Assembly: GCF_004795015.1 (NCBI RefSeq)
Contig: NZ_SSBI01000012.1
Location: 62,001-126,000, forward strand
From: Streptomyces sp. A1277
Lineage (GTDB): Bacteria; Actinomycetota; Actinomycetes; Streptomycetales; Streptomycetaceae
DNA length: 64,000 bases
Direction: 5' to 3'
A program made the translations under genes and the position numbers. Positions 34,946-43,644 of the stretch are shown here, in pieces. Position 1 is the stretch's first letter. Every line of letters starts with the position of its first letter. Under the pieces are notes generated by a model. It had not been told where the DNA came from and did no database searches. It saw nothing but the letters and a program-made list of their open reading frames with translations.

Positions 34946-35758
34946 TCAGCTCTCTTCGAGGAGCCGTTCGCGCAGCCGCTCCCGGGTGGCGGGCGTGAGC
35001 TTCAGCCCGTCGGCGAGGTAGCGGTCGGTGCCGCCCCAGGTCTCGTCGATGGTCTCGAAGGCGGCGGCGAGGTAGGCGGGCTGGGCGCCGAAGAGCGGGT
35101 TCAACAGCTCCATGACCTCCGGCGACGTCCCGGCGGGCGAGGTGTCGCTGCGGTGGACCCGGTAGCGGCGGTGCGCGTCGTTGGACTTGAGGTAGTCGGC
35201 CTCGATGGTCTCGCGCCCGACACCGACCGCCAGCAGCGTCACCGCGATGGAGAGCCCGGCCCGGTCCTTGCCGGCCGCGCAGTGCATCAGGGCGGGGACG
35301 CTGTCCTCGGCCAGGGCGTGCAGGACCCGGCTGTGCTCGGCCGTGCGGTCCAGGATGATCGCCCGGTAGGAGTCGACCATGCGGCGGGTCCCCTTCCCGT
35401 CGGCGAGGATCGAGCGCAGCTCCTCCATGTTGCCGTCGCGCACCATCCGCCAGAACGCGGCCCCGTCCGCCGGGTCGCTGAGCGGGATGCTCACGTTGCG
35501 GACGCCCGGCAGCGCGATGTCGAGGCCGTCCAGCTTGTGGTCCGCCGCGTTGCGGAAGTCGAAGACGGTGTGCAGGCCGAGCCCGGTGAGGAAGGCCGCG
35601 TCCTCCGCCGTCGCGTGCGCCAGGTGTCCGCTGCGGTAGAGGATTCCGTACCGCAGCCGGCGGCCGTCGGTGGTGGGCAGTCCGCCCACGTCGCGGAAGT
35701 TGCGGATGCCGGCCAGCACGGGCTCCGTCGGCGGGGTCTGCGGCAGCTGCTGCGTCAC
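34946..35758 (-). CDS. Tyrosine-protein phosphatase (IphP/DUF-type DSP fold)
   Basis: A 270-residue cysteine phosphatase with P-loop MHCAAGKDRAG (C160, the HCxxGKDR form of bacterial IphP/LipA-like phosphatases that act on phosphotyrosine or phosphoinositides). The N-terminus GIRNFRDVGGLPTTDGRRLR and TVFDFRN are typical of the family. No signal peptide, so cytosolic. GTG 35758 has AGGAG 5 nt upstream; the frame is open to 35806 but that part is unlikely. Divergent from the alpha-galactosidase gene with a 214-bp gap. Confidence 0.88.
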   Translation of the reverse strand: MTQQLPQTPPTEPVLAGIRNFRDVGGLPTTDGRRLRYGILYRSGHLAHATAEDAAFLTGLGLHTVFDFRNAADHKLDGLDIALPGVRNVSIPLSDPADGAAFWRMVRDGNMEELRSILADGKGTRRMVDSYRAIILDRTAEHSRVLHALAEDSVPALMHCAAGKDRAGLSIAVTLLAVGVGRETIEADYLKSNDAHRRYRVHRSDTSPAGTSPEVMELLNPLFGAQPAYLAAAFETIDETWGGTDRYLADGLKLTPATRERLRERLLEES

Positions 35759-35972
35759 GGTCACTCCTGAAGGCTCTGCCCCGGCGCGTGTCGCCGACGG
35801 GCCCACGCCCGCGACGATACGACATCGATTCCCGGGGCAACCATCTCGGTCATCGGCCCTCTTCAGCGGTGTACGGAGCTCGATTTCCGGGTGCGTACCG
35901 TTGCCCTCCGTCGCCCCACGGTCGATGATGTGCGGAACTGTGTGAATCTGTGGGCACGCGGACGGGGGCGCG

Positions 35973-38069
35973 ATGATCGAGACGGGCGACCGGGGCCGGA
36001 CCTGGCTGCTGACCGGGGCGAGCGGCAGCTACGCCCTCCATCTCACCGACCGGCACGAGCTGCTGCACCTGCACTGGGGCCCGCGGATCTCCCTGGCCGC
36101 CGCCGAAGCCCTCGCCGCCGCGCCCGCGCCTCCCGCCCGGGGCTTCGAATCCCCGCTGGACGGCCGCGAGGAGTACCCGGTGGAGGGCGGCCCCCGTTTC
36201 GTCCGCCCCGCCCTGTCGGTGCGCACCGACGAGGTGCGCGGCACCGCGTGGGCGTTCACGGGCGACACCGTGGACGGCGACGAGCTGCGGATCTCCTTCG
36301 ACGACCCGGTCCACCACCTCACGGTCACCCTGCACTACCGGATGCGCGACGACTCCGACGTCATCGAGCGCTGGACGACGCTGATCCGCACCGGAGCGGA
36401 AGGTCCGCCGCTCGAACTGCTCCGCGCCGACGCGGCGGCATGGTCCCTGCCGGCCCGCGACCGCTGGCGGCTCAGCCGGCTGCACGGCCGCTGGGCGGCG
36501 GAAACCCAGCTGGAGCGCACCGAGCTGGCGTACGGCGAACACCTCCTGTCCAGCCGGCGCGGCCACACCGGCCACCAGGGGCTGCCCTGGGTCGCCCTGG
36601 ACCCGGACGGCGCCGCGACCGAGGAGGACGGCGAGGTCTACGGCTGCGCGCTCGGCTGGTCCGGGTCCTGGCGCATCGCCGTGCAGCGGCTGCCCGACGG
36701 ACTCGTGCAGATCACCGGCGGCGCCGGCTACGACGAGTCCGGGCTGCTGCGGCTCGCGCCGGGTCGGTCGTACACGAGCCCCGTCTTCGCCGGGCTGTGG
36801 AGCGCGGCGGGCTTCGGCGGGGCCAGCCGCGCCTGGCACGCCTGGCAGCTCGCCCATGTGATCCCCGACGCGTCCGAGCCGCGCCCGGTGCTCTACAACT
36901 CCTGGGAGGCCACCGGGTTCGACATCGCGGAGGACCAGCAGCGGGCGCTGGCCGAACGTGCCGCGGTGATGGGCGTCGAGCTGTTCGTCGTGGACGACGC
37001 CTGGTTCGGGCAGCGGGTGAGCGACCGGGCCGGGCTCGGCGACTGGACACCGAACCCGGAGCGCTTCCCGGACGGGCTCGGCCCGCTCGCCGAGCATGTG
37101 CACGGCCTCGGCATGCGGTTCGGCATCTGGGTCGAGCCCGAGATGGTCAACCCCGACAGCGACCTCTACCGCGCCCACCCCGACTGGGTGCAGCACTTCC
37201 CCGGGCGGGAGCGGACCGAGTTCCGCAATCAGCTGGTCCTCAATCTGGCCCGCCCCGATGTGCGGGCGTATCTCTGGGAGCGACTGGACGCGCTGCTGTC
37301 CGGCACGCCGGTCGACTATGTGAAATGGGACTTCAACCGCTGCTTCTCGGACGCGGGCTGGCCGGGCGCGGACTACCCGCAGCGGCTCTGGACCGAGCAC
37401 GTGGACGCCCTCTACGCCCTGATCGACCGGCTGCGCGCCGCCCACCCCGGTGTCGCCTTCGAGTCCTGCTCGGGCGGCGGCGGCCGGATCGACCTGGGCA
37501 TCCTCTCCCGTACGGACCAGGTCTGGACGTCGGACAACACCGATCCGCTGGACCGCCTCGCCATCCAGGAGGGCTTCGGGCAGCTCCACCCGGCCCGGGT
37601 GATGGCGGCCTGGGTCACCGACAGCCCGAACGTCCAGCTGAACGGCCGCTCCTCCTCGCTGCGGTTCCGGTTCGTGAGCGCCATGGCCGGGGTGCTGGGG
37701 ATCGGCGGGGACCTCGCCGAGTGGAGCGACGCCGAGCTGGACGAGGCGCGCGGGTGGGTGGAGCTGTACAAGGAGATCCGCTCGGTCGTGCAGCTGGGGG
37801 AGCTGTACCGGCTGCGTGCCCCGGGCAGCGGGTTCGGCGCCGTCCAGTACGTGCGGGGCGCGGACACGGTCGTCCTGATGTGGCTGCACGCCCAGCGGTA
37901 CGGGGAGGAGGCGCCGGCCCTGCGGCTGCGCGGGCTCGACCCGGAGGCGGTGTACACCTGCCTGGACACGGGGGCCGTGCACCACGGTTCGGTGCTGCTG
38001 CACCACGGGCTGCGTACGGGGCTGCGCGGCGATCTGGACGCGCGGGTGCTGCGGCTGCGACGCGGATGA
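35973..38069 (+). CDS. Alpha-galactosidase, GH36
   Basis: A 698-residue GH36 enzyme. It has an N-terminal beta-supersandwich domain (~1-300), a TIM barrel starting at LYNSWEATGFDI, and a C-terminal beta domain. The nucleophile is D453 in YVKWDFNR and the acid/base D521 in VWTSDNTD; FVVDDAWFG and GIWVEPEMVNPDSDL are family signatures. It hydrolyses alpha-1,6-linked galactose, as in melibiose or raffinose. There is no signal peptide, so it probably acts on imported oligosaccharides. No sugar transporter or regulator is adjacent. A hairpin terminator follows at 38128. Confidence 0.94.
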   Translation: MIETGDRGRTWLLTGASGSYALHLTDRHELLHLHWGPRISLAAAEALAAAPAPPARGFESPLDGREEYPVEGGPRFVRPALSVRTDEVRGTAWAFTGDTVDGDELRISFDDPVHHLTVTLHYRMRDDSDVIERWTTLIRTGAEGPPLELLRADAAAWSLPARDRWRLSRLHGRWAAETQLERTELAYGEHLLSSRRGHTGHQGLPWVALDPDGAATEEDGEVYGCALGWSGSWRIAVQRLPDGLVQITGGAGYDESGLLRLAPGRSYTSPVFAGLWSAAGFGGASRAWHAWQLAHVIPDASEPRPVLYNSWEATGFDIAEDQQRALAERAAVMGVELFVVDDAWFGQRVSDRAGLGDWTPNPERFPDGLGPLAEHVHGLGMRFGIWVEPEMVNPDSDLYRAHPDWVQHFPGRERTEFRNQLVLNLARPDVRAYLWERLDALLSGTPVDYVKWDFNRCFSDAGWPGADYPQRLWTEHVDALYALIDRLRAAHPGVAFESCSGGGGRIDLGILSRTDQVWTSDNTDPLDRLAIQEGFGQLHPARVMAAWVTDSPNVQLNGRSSSLRFRFVSAMAGVLGIGGDLAEWSDAELDEARGWVELYKEIRSVVQLGELYRLRAPGSGFGAVQYVRGADTVVLMWLHAQRYGEEAPALRLRGLDPEAVYTCLDTGAVHHGSVLLHHGLRTGLRGDLDARVLRLRRG

Positions 38070-38127
38070 CGGGCACGCCGTGTCCGTAATGAGGCGGTTT
38101 GCCGAACATGCCCCGGTTGCAAGGGAG

Positions 38128-38155
38128 ATGATCACCCGCTCGTGAGCGGGATCAT
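38128..38155 (+). terminator. Hairpin after alpha-galactosidase
   Basis: CCCGCT/AGCGGG with a CGTG loop is enclosed by ATGAT/ATCAT, with a CA bulge on the left. It begins 59 bp after the stop codon. Confidence 0.5.
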
Positions 38156-38291
38156 ATCCGTGACGGTGTGTGGTGGCGCCGCGGCGGGGTAGTCCGTACG
38201 CCGCGCGGAATGCCAAGATCCGTAATCCACGGAGTGTGACCGGAATTCCGCGCCGAATTTCCGGTGCCGAATCCGGCGCGGAACCCGTGGC

Positions 38292-38320
38292 TTGTTTCCG
38301 CCGTCCCGGCTCGCTTACGT
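38292..38320 (+). promoter_or_regulatory. Candidate promoter for the riboswitch-M23 transcript
   Basis: TTGTTT (38292-38297) and TTACGT (38315-38320) are spaced by 17 bp. Transcription would begin near 38327, about 40 nt before the riboswitch core. Confidence 0.35.
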
Positions 38321-38364
38321 TCCATGTCAATCCGGATGGAACGCCCAATCCTGCCGCCGTCCGG

Positions 38365-38506
38365 AATTCGCACCCACTCACCGTGTGGCAGGAGCGGGGG
38401 AACCAGGTAAGCCGCCGACCGGGAGAACCGGCCGGCTAGGGGTGAAGTCGCGCCAGACGCGGCCGGGCATCTCCAGCCCGAACCCGACAGCTCACCTCGC
38501 AGGCGC
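38365..38506 (+). ncRNA. Cyclic di-AMP riboswitch (ydaO-yuaA type)
   Basis: The leader of the M23/LysM gene carries the conserved blocks of the ydaO-yuaA motif in order: GGAGCGGGGGAACCA (38391-38405), TAGGGGTGAAG, and near the 3' end AGCCCGAACCCGACAGCT followed by CACCTCGCAGGC. In Streptomyces this riboswitch controls cell-wall hydrolase genes such as rpfA; high c-di-AMP turns them off (known). The ribosome-binding site GGAGAGG follows directly at 38508. Boundaries are approximate. Confidence 0.88.
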
Positions 38507-38523
38507 CGGAGAGGAAACCCTTC

Positions 38524-39465
38524 ATGCCCATTTCGGGTAAGCACCGCCGTCCCAAGTCCAGCGCCATCGCCCGTGGCGTCGTCGCCGCGAGCGCCGGCGG
38601 AGCCGTCATCGCGCTTCCGCTGCTCGGCGCCACCGGTGCCCACGCCGCGGAGCAGGCCGCCCCGGCCACCTCCAAGTCGGCCGCCGCGCACACCACGTCG
38701 GCCGAGCCCGCGAAGAGCACCGGCACCACCACCTACTCCGTGGTCTCCGGCGACTACCTGTCGAAGATCGCGGCCGAGCACAAGCTCAAGGGCGGCTGGC
38801 ACAAGCTGTACCAGGACAACCGCGAGGTCGTCGGCGACAATCCGAGCCTGATCCTCCCGGGCATGAAGCTGACGCTCGGCGCCAAGTCGGCCGCGACCAC
38901 CTCCACCGCCCCGTCGAAGGCCCCCGCCCAGACGGCGAAGAAGGCCGGGACGAAGACCGGGGCCGAGAAGACCGAGACGAAGGCGTCCACGGCCTCCGAC
39001 TCCTCCTCCGACGCCTCCGCGTCCCAGGAGACCCAGGCCCCGGCCACCCAGGACAACGCCTCCGGTTACGTCCACCCGGTCCCCGGCAACCACACCACCG
39101 CCTACCGCGCCTCCGGCGCCAGCTGGTCCAGCGGCAGCCACACCGGCATCGACTTCCCCGTCGCCTCCGGCACCAGCGTGAAGGCCGTCACCTCCGGCAC
39201 CGTCGTCACCGCCGGCTGGGGCGGCGCGTACGGCAACGAGGTCGTCATCAAGCACGCCGACGGCCACTACTCGCAGTACGGCCACATGTCCTCGCTCTCC
39301 GTCTCGGCGGGCCAGACCGTGACCGCGGGCCAGCAGGTCGGCCTCTCCGGCGCCACCGGCAACGCCACCGGACCGCACCTCCACTTCGAGGTCCGCACCG
39401 GCCCGGCGTACGGCTCGGACATCGACCCGATCGCCTACCTGGCGTCGCACGGGATCTACGTCTGA
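38524..39465 (+). CDS. Secreted LysM + M23 peptidoglycan endopeptidase
   Basis: 313 residues. A Sec signal peptide (KHRRPK, then a hydrophobic stretch ending GATGAHA, cleavage ~residue 41). A LysM domain follows (~65-120, SVVSGDYLSKIAAEHKLKGG, LILPGMKLTLG), then an Ala/Thr/Lys/Ser-rich linker and a C-terminal M23 lysostaphin-type domain. Zinc ligands: H206 and D210 in HTGID, and the HLH motif at H285-L-H287. It binds peptidoglycan and cleaves peptide cross-links, probably during growth or spore germination. Expression is expected to answer to c-di-AMP through the upstream riboswitch. Confidence 0.95.
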   Translation: MPISGKHRRPKSSAIARGVVAASAGGAVIALPLLGATGAHAAEQAAPATSKSAAAHTTSAEPAKSTGTTTYSVVSGDYLSKIAAEHKLKGGWHKLYQDNREVVGDNPSLILPGMKLTLGAKSAATTSTAPSKAPAQTAKKAGTKTGAEKTETKASTASDSSSDASASQETQAPATQDNASGYVHPVPGNHTTAYRASGASWSSGSHTGIDFPVASGTSVKAVTSGTVVTAGWGGAYGNEVVIKHADGHYSQYGHMSSLSVSAGQTVTAGQQVGLSGATGNATGPHLHFEVRTGPAYGSDIDPIAYLASHGIYV

Positions 39466-39508
39466 TCCAGGCGGTTACGGCCCGGTGATCCGGGTCGCGG
39501 CAGAACAG

Positions 39509-39542
39509 AGAGGGACGGTGCGCGGCGGCGCACCGTCCCTCT
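39509..39542 (+). terminator. Intrinsic terminator after M23 gene
   Basis: A perfect 15-bp stem (39509-39523 / 39528-39542) with a GGCG loop is followed by a T-containing stretch (GCTTATTC). It lies 44 bp past the stop. Confidence 0.8.
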
Positions 39543-39648
39543 GCTTATTCCCCCTTTACCGAAAACTGACCGGGTGGTTTATCTCACCACCCGTCAACCC
39601 CTTATTACGGTCGCGTAGGTCACATTGAAAGGTGCAGGATATGCGCTT

Positions 39649-40503
39649 GTGGCAGACGATTCGAGCAACATCCAACAGGGCGTCATCGACCGACAGGGCG
39701 CCATCGGGTCGTACGCGGCGATTGGCGACAGTTTCACCGAGGGAGTCGGCGACCCCGGCCCGGACGGAACATTCGTCGGCTGGGCCGACCGGCTCGCGGT
39801 CCTTCTCGCGGACCGGCTCCCGGACCCCGGCCCGGCGGCGGGCGCCGAGGGCTCACCCGTTCTGGCCCACGGGAACTTCCGGTACGCCAATCTCGCCGTA
39901 CGAGGACGCCTCCTCGACCAGATAGTCGAGGAGCAGGTGCCCCGCGCCAAGGAACTCGCCCCCGATCTGGTGAGCTTCTGCGCCGGCGGCAACGACATCA
40001 TCCGGCCGGGCACCGACCCCGACGACGTGGCCGAACGCTTCGAGCGGGCGGTCGCCGACCTGACCCGTTCGGTCGGCACCGTCATGGTCACCACCGGCTT
40101 CGACACCCGCGGCGTACCCGTGCTGCGCCATCTGCGCGGCAAGATCGCCACCTACACCGCCCACGTGCGGGCCATCGCCGACCGCTACGACTGCCCGGTG
40201 CTCGACCTGTGGTCGCTGCGCTCCGTGCAGGACCGGCGCGCCTGGGACGGCGACCGGCTGCACCTGTCGCCCGAGGGGCACACCCGGGTCGCGCTCCGCG
40301 CCGCCCAGGTCCTCGGCCTCGACGTGCCCGCCGACCCGGACCAGGAATGGCCGCCGCTGCCCCCGCGCGGCACCCTCGAGGTCCGGCGCGACGACATCCA
40401 CTGGGCGCGCGAATACCTGGTCCCGTGGATCGGCCGACGGCTGCGCGGCGAGTCCTCCGGGGACCACGTCGAGCCGAAGCGCCCGGACCTGCTGCCGCTC
40501 TGA
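39649..40503 (+). CDS. SGNH/GDSL hydrolase
   Basis: A 284-residue SGNH-fold esterase. Block I is AAIGDSFTEGVGD (nucleophile Ser ~27), block III is FCAGGNDIIRPG (GxND), and block V is DGDRLHLSPEGH with the catalytic Asp-x-x-His. No signal peptide. It could be an esterase, lipase or acetyl-hydrolase; the substrate cannot be inferred. GTG 39649 has AGGA 9 nt upstream; TTG 39625 would add eight residues. It converges with the STM4011-4015 operon 18 bp away. Confidence 0.88.
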   Translation: MADDSSNIQQGVIDRQGAIGSYAAIGDSFTEGVGDPGPDGTFVGWADRLAVLLADRLPDPGPAAGAEGSPVLAHGNFRYANLAVRGRLLDQIVEEQVPRAKELAPDLVSFCAGGNDIIRPGTDPDDVAERFERAVADLTRSVGTVMVTTGFDTRGVPVLRHLRGKIATYTAHVRAIADRYDCPVLDLWSLRSVQDRRAWDGDRLHLSPEGHTRVALRAAQVLGLDVPADPDQEWPPLPPRGTLEVRRDDIHWAREYLVPWIGRRLRGESSGDHVEPKRPDLLPL

Positions 40504-40521
40504 CGGACCCGTCCGCTGTCC

Positions 40522-41415
40522 TCAGTCGCCCCGCGTTCCTGTCGCCGCGACCGGGGACAGCGGCAGCGCGGCCGGTATGCGCTCCAGCACCCCGCCCGCG
40601 AAGACGTCGTACAGCGGCAGCGTCTCCAGGTGCACATAGCCGATGTGGCAGTCGCAGACGGCGAGCGGGCAGGTCCGAGGACCCAGCGCCCGGCGGTAGC
40701 TGCCGTCGTACAGATTGCCCAGCTCGGCCCGGACGAAATGGCAGCGGCGCACCGTCCCCTCCCCGTCCACCGAGATCACCGACTCACCGGTCCGGCAGGG
40801 CAGCCCCGCCGAGCGGTGCGGATGGCGGCTGTACGGGAACAGCGGGTCGATCGCCGTCCACCGGTCCGCCTCCTCGTCCGTGTAGGTGTGGCCCTCGGCG
40901 GCGTTGACCCAGAGGTAGACCTCGTCCGCGAGCGCCGCCCGCAGCCGGTGCGCCTCACCGAGATGGTCGTCCAGGCCCACGATGCCGACGCTGTGGCGCA
41001 CCCCGAGGCCCTTCAGCTCCTCGCACCGGGCGAGGAAACGCTCGTACGGGGTCTGCCCCGGGTGGTACGTGCACCACAGTGCGATCCGCTCGCGGGCCGC
41101 CGCCGGCGCCTCGGCCAGCCACCGCGTCCGCCCGCTCAGGTTCGTCTGGATCGCGACCCGGCGCACCTGCTCCAGCCCGGCCAGCTCCACGATCGCCCGG
41201 CGGTACCAGGAGCGCACCAGGCCCTCGCCCCACGGCGTGAACAGCACCGAGACCCGGTCGCCGGTCTGCGCCGCCACCCACGCCGTGAACCGCTCGAGCG
41301 CCGCCCGGTCCGCCCGCAACTGCTCCCGGCTGTCGCGCCGCTTGGCGAACGGGCAGTACGGGCAGTCGTAGTCGCACGAGGCGAGCGGGCCCCGGTAGAG
41401 AATCGTCAGTTCCAC
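40522..41415 (-). CDS. STM4011-like radical SAM protein
   Basis: A 297-residue radical SAM enzyme with the 4Fe-4S motif C14-x3-C18-x2-C21 (LASCDYDCPYCPF) and a cysteine-bearing C-terminal region (VRRCHFVRAELGN; TCPLAVCDCHIGYVHLE) that could bind an auxiliary cluster. I recognise it as the family named after Salmonella STM4011; reaction and substrate are unknown. It is the last gene of a six-gene operon, 7 bp after the STM4012-like gene. Related family members often modify peptides or carry out C-C or C-S chemistry, so a protein or peptide target is plausible (inference). Confidence 0.85.
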   Translation of the reverse strand: MELTILYRGPLASCDYDCPYCPFAKRRDSREQLRADRAALERFTAWVAAQTGDRVSVLFTPWGEGLVRSWYRRAIVELAGLEQVRRVAIQTNLSGRTRWLAEAPAAARERIALWCTYHPGQTPYERFLARCEELKGLGVRHSVGIVGLDDHLGEAHRLRAALADEVYLWVNAAEGHTYTDEEADRWTAIDPLFPYSRHPHRSAGLPCRTGESVISVDGEGTVRRCHFVRAELGNLYDGSYRRALGPRTCPLAVCDCHIGYVHLETLPLYDVFAGGVLERIPAALPLSPVAATGTRGD

Positions 41416-41422
41416 GGGTGAC

Positions 41423-42778
41423 TCACTTCAGCTCGTACGCGGCCATCGCGGCCCGCACAGCGGGGGAGAAGAGCTCGGGGCCCAGCGCGTCGGAGTGCGC
41501 GAGCCCCTCGGACGACAGGCGCAGCAGCCCCTCGGCCGGCGCCGCCTCATCGAGCCAGCCCAGGGCCTCGAACCGGGCCAGCTCCGTGGTGAAGTCCTCG
41601 TACGGCGAGGTGCCGAACCGCTCGCGGTATCCGTCCACCGGCATGCCCTCGGCCTGGAGCACCGACTGGAGGAGATGGCGGCGGCGCGCCTCGTCCCCGT
41701 CGGTGTACCGTCCGACCTCGGCGCGCGAGAAGTCGCCGGTGGCCGTGTAGGCGTCGATGATGCCGCGCACCTCGCCCATCCGCACCGCGTAGTCGAAGGA
41801 GTAGTGCAGCCGCGAGGTGTACGAGCGGGCGCCGCAGCCCAGGCCGATCATGCCGTCGGTCTGGCAGGCGTGGTCGTCCGGCCCGTCCGTGCGGGGGGCG
41901 TCGGCGCGGCGGAACATCCGCATCGACACCTGCTCGTAGCCGTGGGCCAGGAGGTGGTCGCGGCCGGCCCGGTACAGGCGCAGGCGCTGCTCGTCCCAGG
42001 CCGCGTCCGCCGCACCCGCGGAGAGCCGGCCCAGCGCGGTCAGCGGGCGGACGTAGAGCGGGTAGAGGTACAGCTCCTCGGGCCGCCACCGCAGCGCCGC
42101 GTCCAGGGACGTGCGCCAGGTCCGCTCGGTCTGGCCGTCGATGCCGTAGATCAGGTCGATGTTGAGGACGGGTATGGAGGTGTCCCGGATCAGGCCGAGG
42201 GCCCGCTCGACGTCGGCGGGGCGCTGGGGGCGCACCGCCGCCCTGGCCTCGGCCTCCACGAAGCTCTGCACGCCGATGCTGATCCTGGTCGTGCCCCGCT
42301 CGGCGAGCACGGCCAGCCGGTCGGCGGTCGCGGTCGACGGGGACGCCTCCACGGACAGCGGCACGGACCTCAGGTCGGCGCCCATGCGCTTCTCCGCGAT
42401 GTCGCACAGGCGCTCCAGCTCGGCCGCCTCCAGGAAGGTGGGGGTGCCGCCGCCGAACGCCGCAGCGGCGAACCGGACCGGCTCCCCGTCGCCCAGCGCG
42501 TCCCGCACGGCGCTCGCCTGCCGGTCCAGTGCGTCCAGATACCGCGAGGTCAGCTCGTCGGGCGCGCCGATCCGGGTGAAGAGGTTGCAGAAGCCGCAGC
42601 GGACCTCGCAGAAGGGTATGTGCAGATAGAGGGAGAGCGCGTCCTTGCGTTCCCCCGCCCACAGCTCGCTCAGCACCGGCCGTCCGCCGGGATGTTCGGC
42701 GAGCGGGCGGTAGGCCGTCTTGTGCGGATAGGCGTACACATAGCTCTGGTACGGGCGGACGGTGTGCGTCGTGGTCAT
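41423..42778 (-). CDS. STM4012-like radical SAM protein (HemN/HemW-like)
   Basis: A 451-residue radical SAM protein with HemN-like architecture. The motif is C57-x3-C61-x2-C64 in LHIPFCEVRCGFCNLFTR, followed by AFGGGTPTFLEAAELERL and RISIGVQSFVEAEARAAVRP typical of coproporphyrinogen-dehydrogenase-like enzymes, with a winged-helix-like C-terminal domain. Unlike HemN it occurs in the STM4011-4015 neighbourhood and probably uses a different substrate. HemW-like haem handling is an alternative. ATG 42778 overlaps the STM4013 stop (ATGA). Confidence 0.86.
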   Translation of the reverse strand: MTTTHTVRPYQSYVYAYPHKTAYRPLAEHPGGRPVLSELWAGERKDALSLYLHIPFCEVRCGFCNLFTRIGAPDELTSRYLDALDRQASAVRDALGDGEPVRFAAAAFGGGTPTFLEAAELERLCDIAEKRMGADLRSVPLSVEASPSTATADRLAVLAERGTTRISIGVQSFVEAEARAAVRPQRPADVERALGLIRDTSIPVLNIDLIYGIDGQTERTWRTSLDAALRWRPEELYLYPLYVRPLTALGRLSAGAADAAWDEQRLRLYRAGRDHLLAHGYEQVSMRMFRRADAPRTDGPDDHACQTDGMIGLGCGARSYTSRLHYSFDYAVRMGEVRGIIDAYTATGDFSRAEVGRYTDGDEARRRHLLQSVLQAEGMPVDGYRERFGTSPYEDFTTELARFEALGWLDEAAPAEGLLRLSSEGLAHSDALGPELFSPAVRAAMAAYELK

Positions 42779-43644
42779 CGTGCGGTCCCCGGCTCCAGGA
42801 AGAAATGGGCGTACGGAACGGTCCAGACGGACTCGTGGCCGAGCCGGTGACCGGTGTAGCCGCCGTCGCCGTACGCCGTGCCGTGGTCGGAGCAGACGAC
42901 GGCGAAGGCGCGGCGGCGGCTGCTCGCGGCGGCGAAGAGCCGGCCGACGTGCGCGTCGACGTACTCCAGGGCCGCCGCGTGCGTCGCACGGCTGTCGCCG
43001 GCGTCACGGGTCGCCCCGGCCTGGTGGAACCAGTTCGGCTGGTGCAGCGCGGAGACGTTGACGAAGAGGAAGAGCCGCTGCTCGGGCGGCAGCCCGGCCA
43101 CCACCTGCTCGGCGCGGGTCACCTGCGCCTCGAACGAGGTCGGCGAGGCGACACCGAACTCCGGCTCCCAGTGCGCCTCCTGGAACATCCCGGGCAGCAC
43201 CGAGCCGAGCGGCCCCTGCCGGTTGAAGAAGCCGACACCGCCGATGCACACCGTGCGGTATCCGGCCTTCGCGAGGCCCGAGACCAGGTCGGGGGTGTCG
43301 AAGACGAAGGTGCGCTCCGCGGTGGTCTCGCTGCCGGCGAAACGGGCGGCGAACAGCCGGGGATGCGGCCCCGGCGCGGCGGGGGTGGGCAGGAACCCCG
43401 CGAAGATCGCCTGGTGGGAGGCGTAGGTGAAGCTGCCCGGAGCGTGCCGCTCCTCCCAGGCGCCGCCCGGCAGGTGGCGGGCCAGGTGGGGGATGCGCCC
43501 GGTGGCGGCGAGCTCCGCCGCCACGTCGTACCGCAGGGTGTCCAGGGTGACGAGCAGCAGGTCGTGGCTGCCCACGACCTCGCTCATGTCGGGGTTCGCG
43601 GCGTGCGCGACGCCGGGGGAGGGCTCAGGGGGCTGGGGTGACAC
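42775..43644 (-). CDS. STM4013-like hydrolase (alkaline phosphatase/sulfatase superfamily)
   Basis: A 289-residue protein of the alkaline-phosphatase superfamily. The first metal Asp lies in LLLVTLDTLRYDVA (~31-44), the probable nucleophile region is GSFTYASHQAIFAGFLP (~72), and C-terminal metal ligands lie in VVCSDHGTAYGDGG with TGHRLGHE. No signal peptide, so a cytosolic substrate, unlike most sulfatases. Recognised from memory as the STM4013/SEN3800 family. GTG 43644 has AAGGAA at good spacing and overlaps the upstream gene by 20 nt; ATG 43587 has no ribosome-binding site. Confidence 0.83.
   Translation of the reverse strand: MSPQPPEPSPGVAHAANPDMSEVVGSHDLLLVTLDTLRYDVAAELAATGRIPHLARHLPGGAWEERHAPGSFTYASHQAIFAGFLPTPAAPGPHPRLFAARFAGSETTAERTFVFDTPDLVSGLAKAGYRTVCIGGVGFFNRQGPLGSVLPGMFQEAHWEPEFGVASPTSFEAQVTRAEQVVAGLPPEQRLFLFVNVSALHQPNWFHQAGATRDAGDSRATHAAALEYVDAHVGRLFAAASSRRRAFAVVCSDHGTAYGDGGYTGHRLGHESVWTVPYAHFFLEPGTAR

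Larger units (their letters stand above)
38070..38364. other. Intergenic region before the riboswitch
   Basis: 295 bp with the alpha-galactosidase terminator (38128-38155) and a candidate promoter (38292-38320) for the LysM/M23 gene. Nothing gene-like in the rest. Confidence 0.55.

Noticed and set aside
35850..38381. An 843-codon antisense frame over the alpha-galactosidase
   Set aside because: The sense strand has both GH36 catalytic aspartates; the antisense product is a composition artefact.
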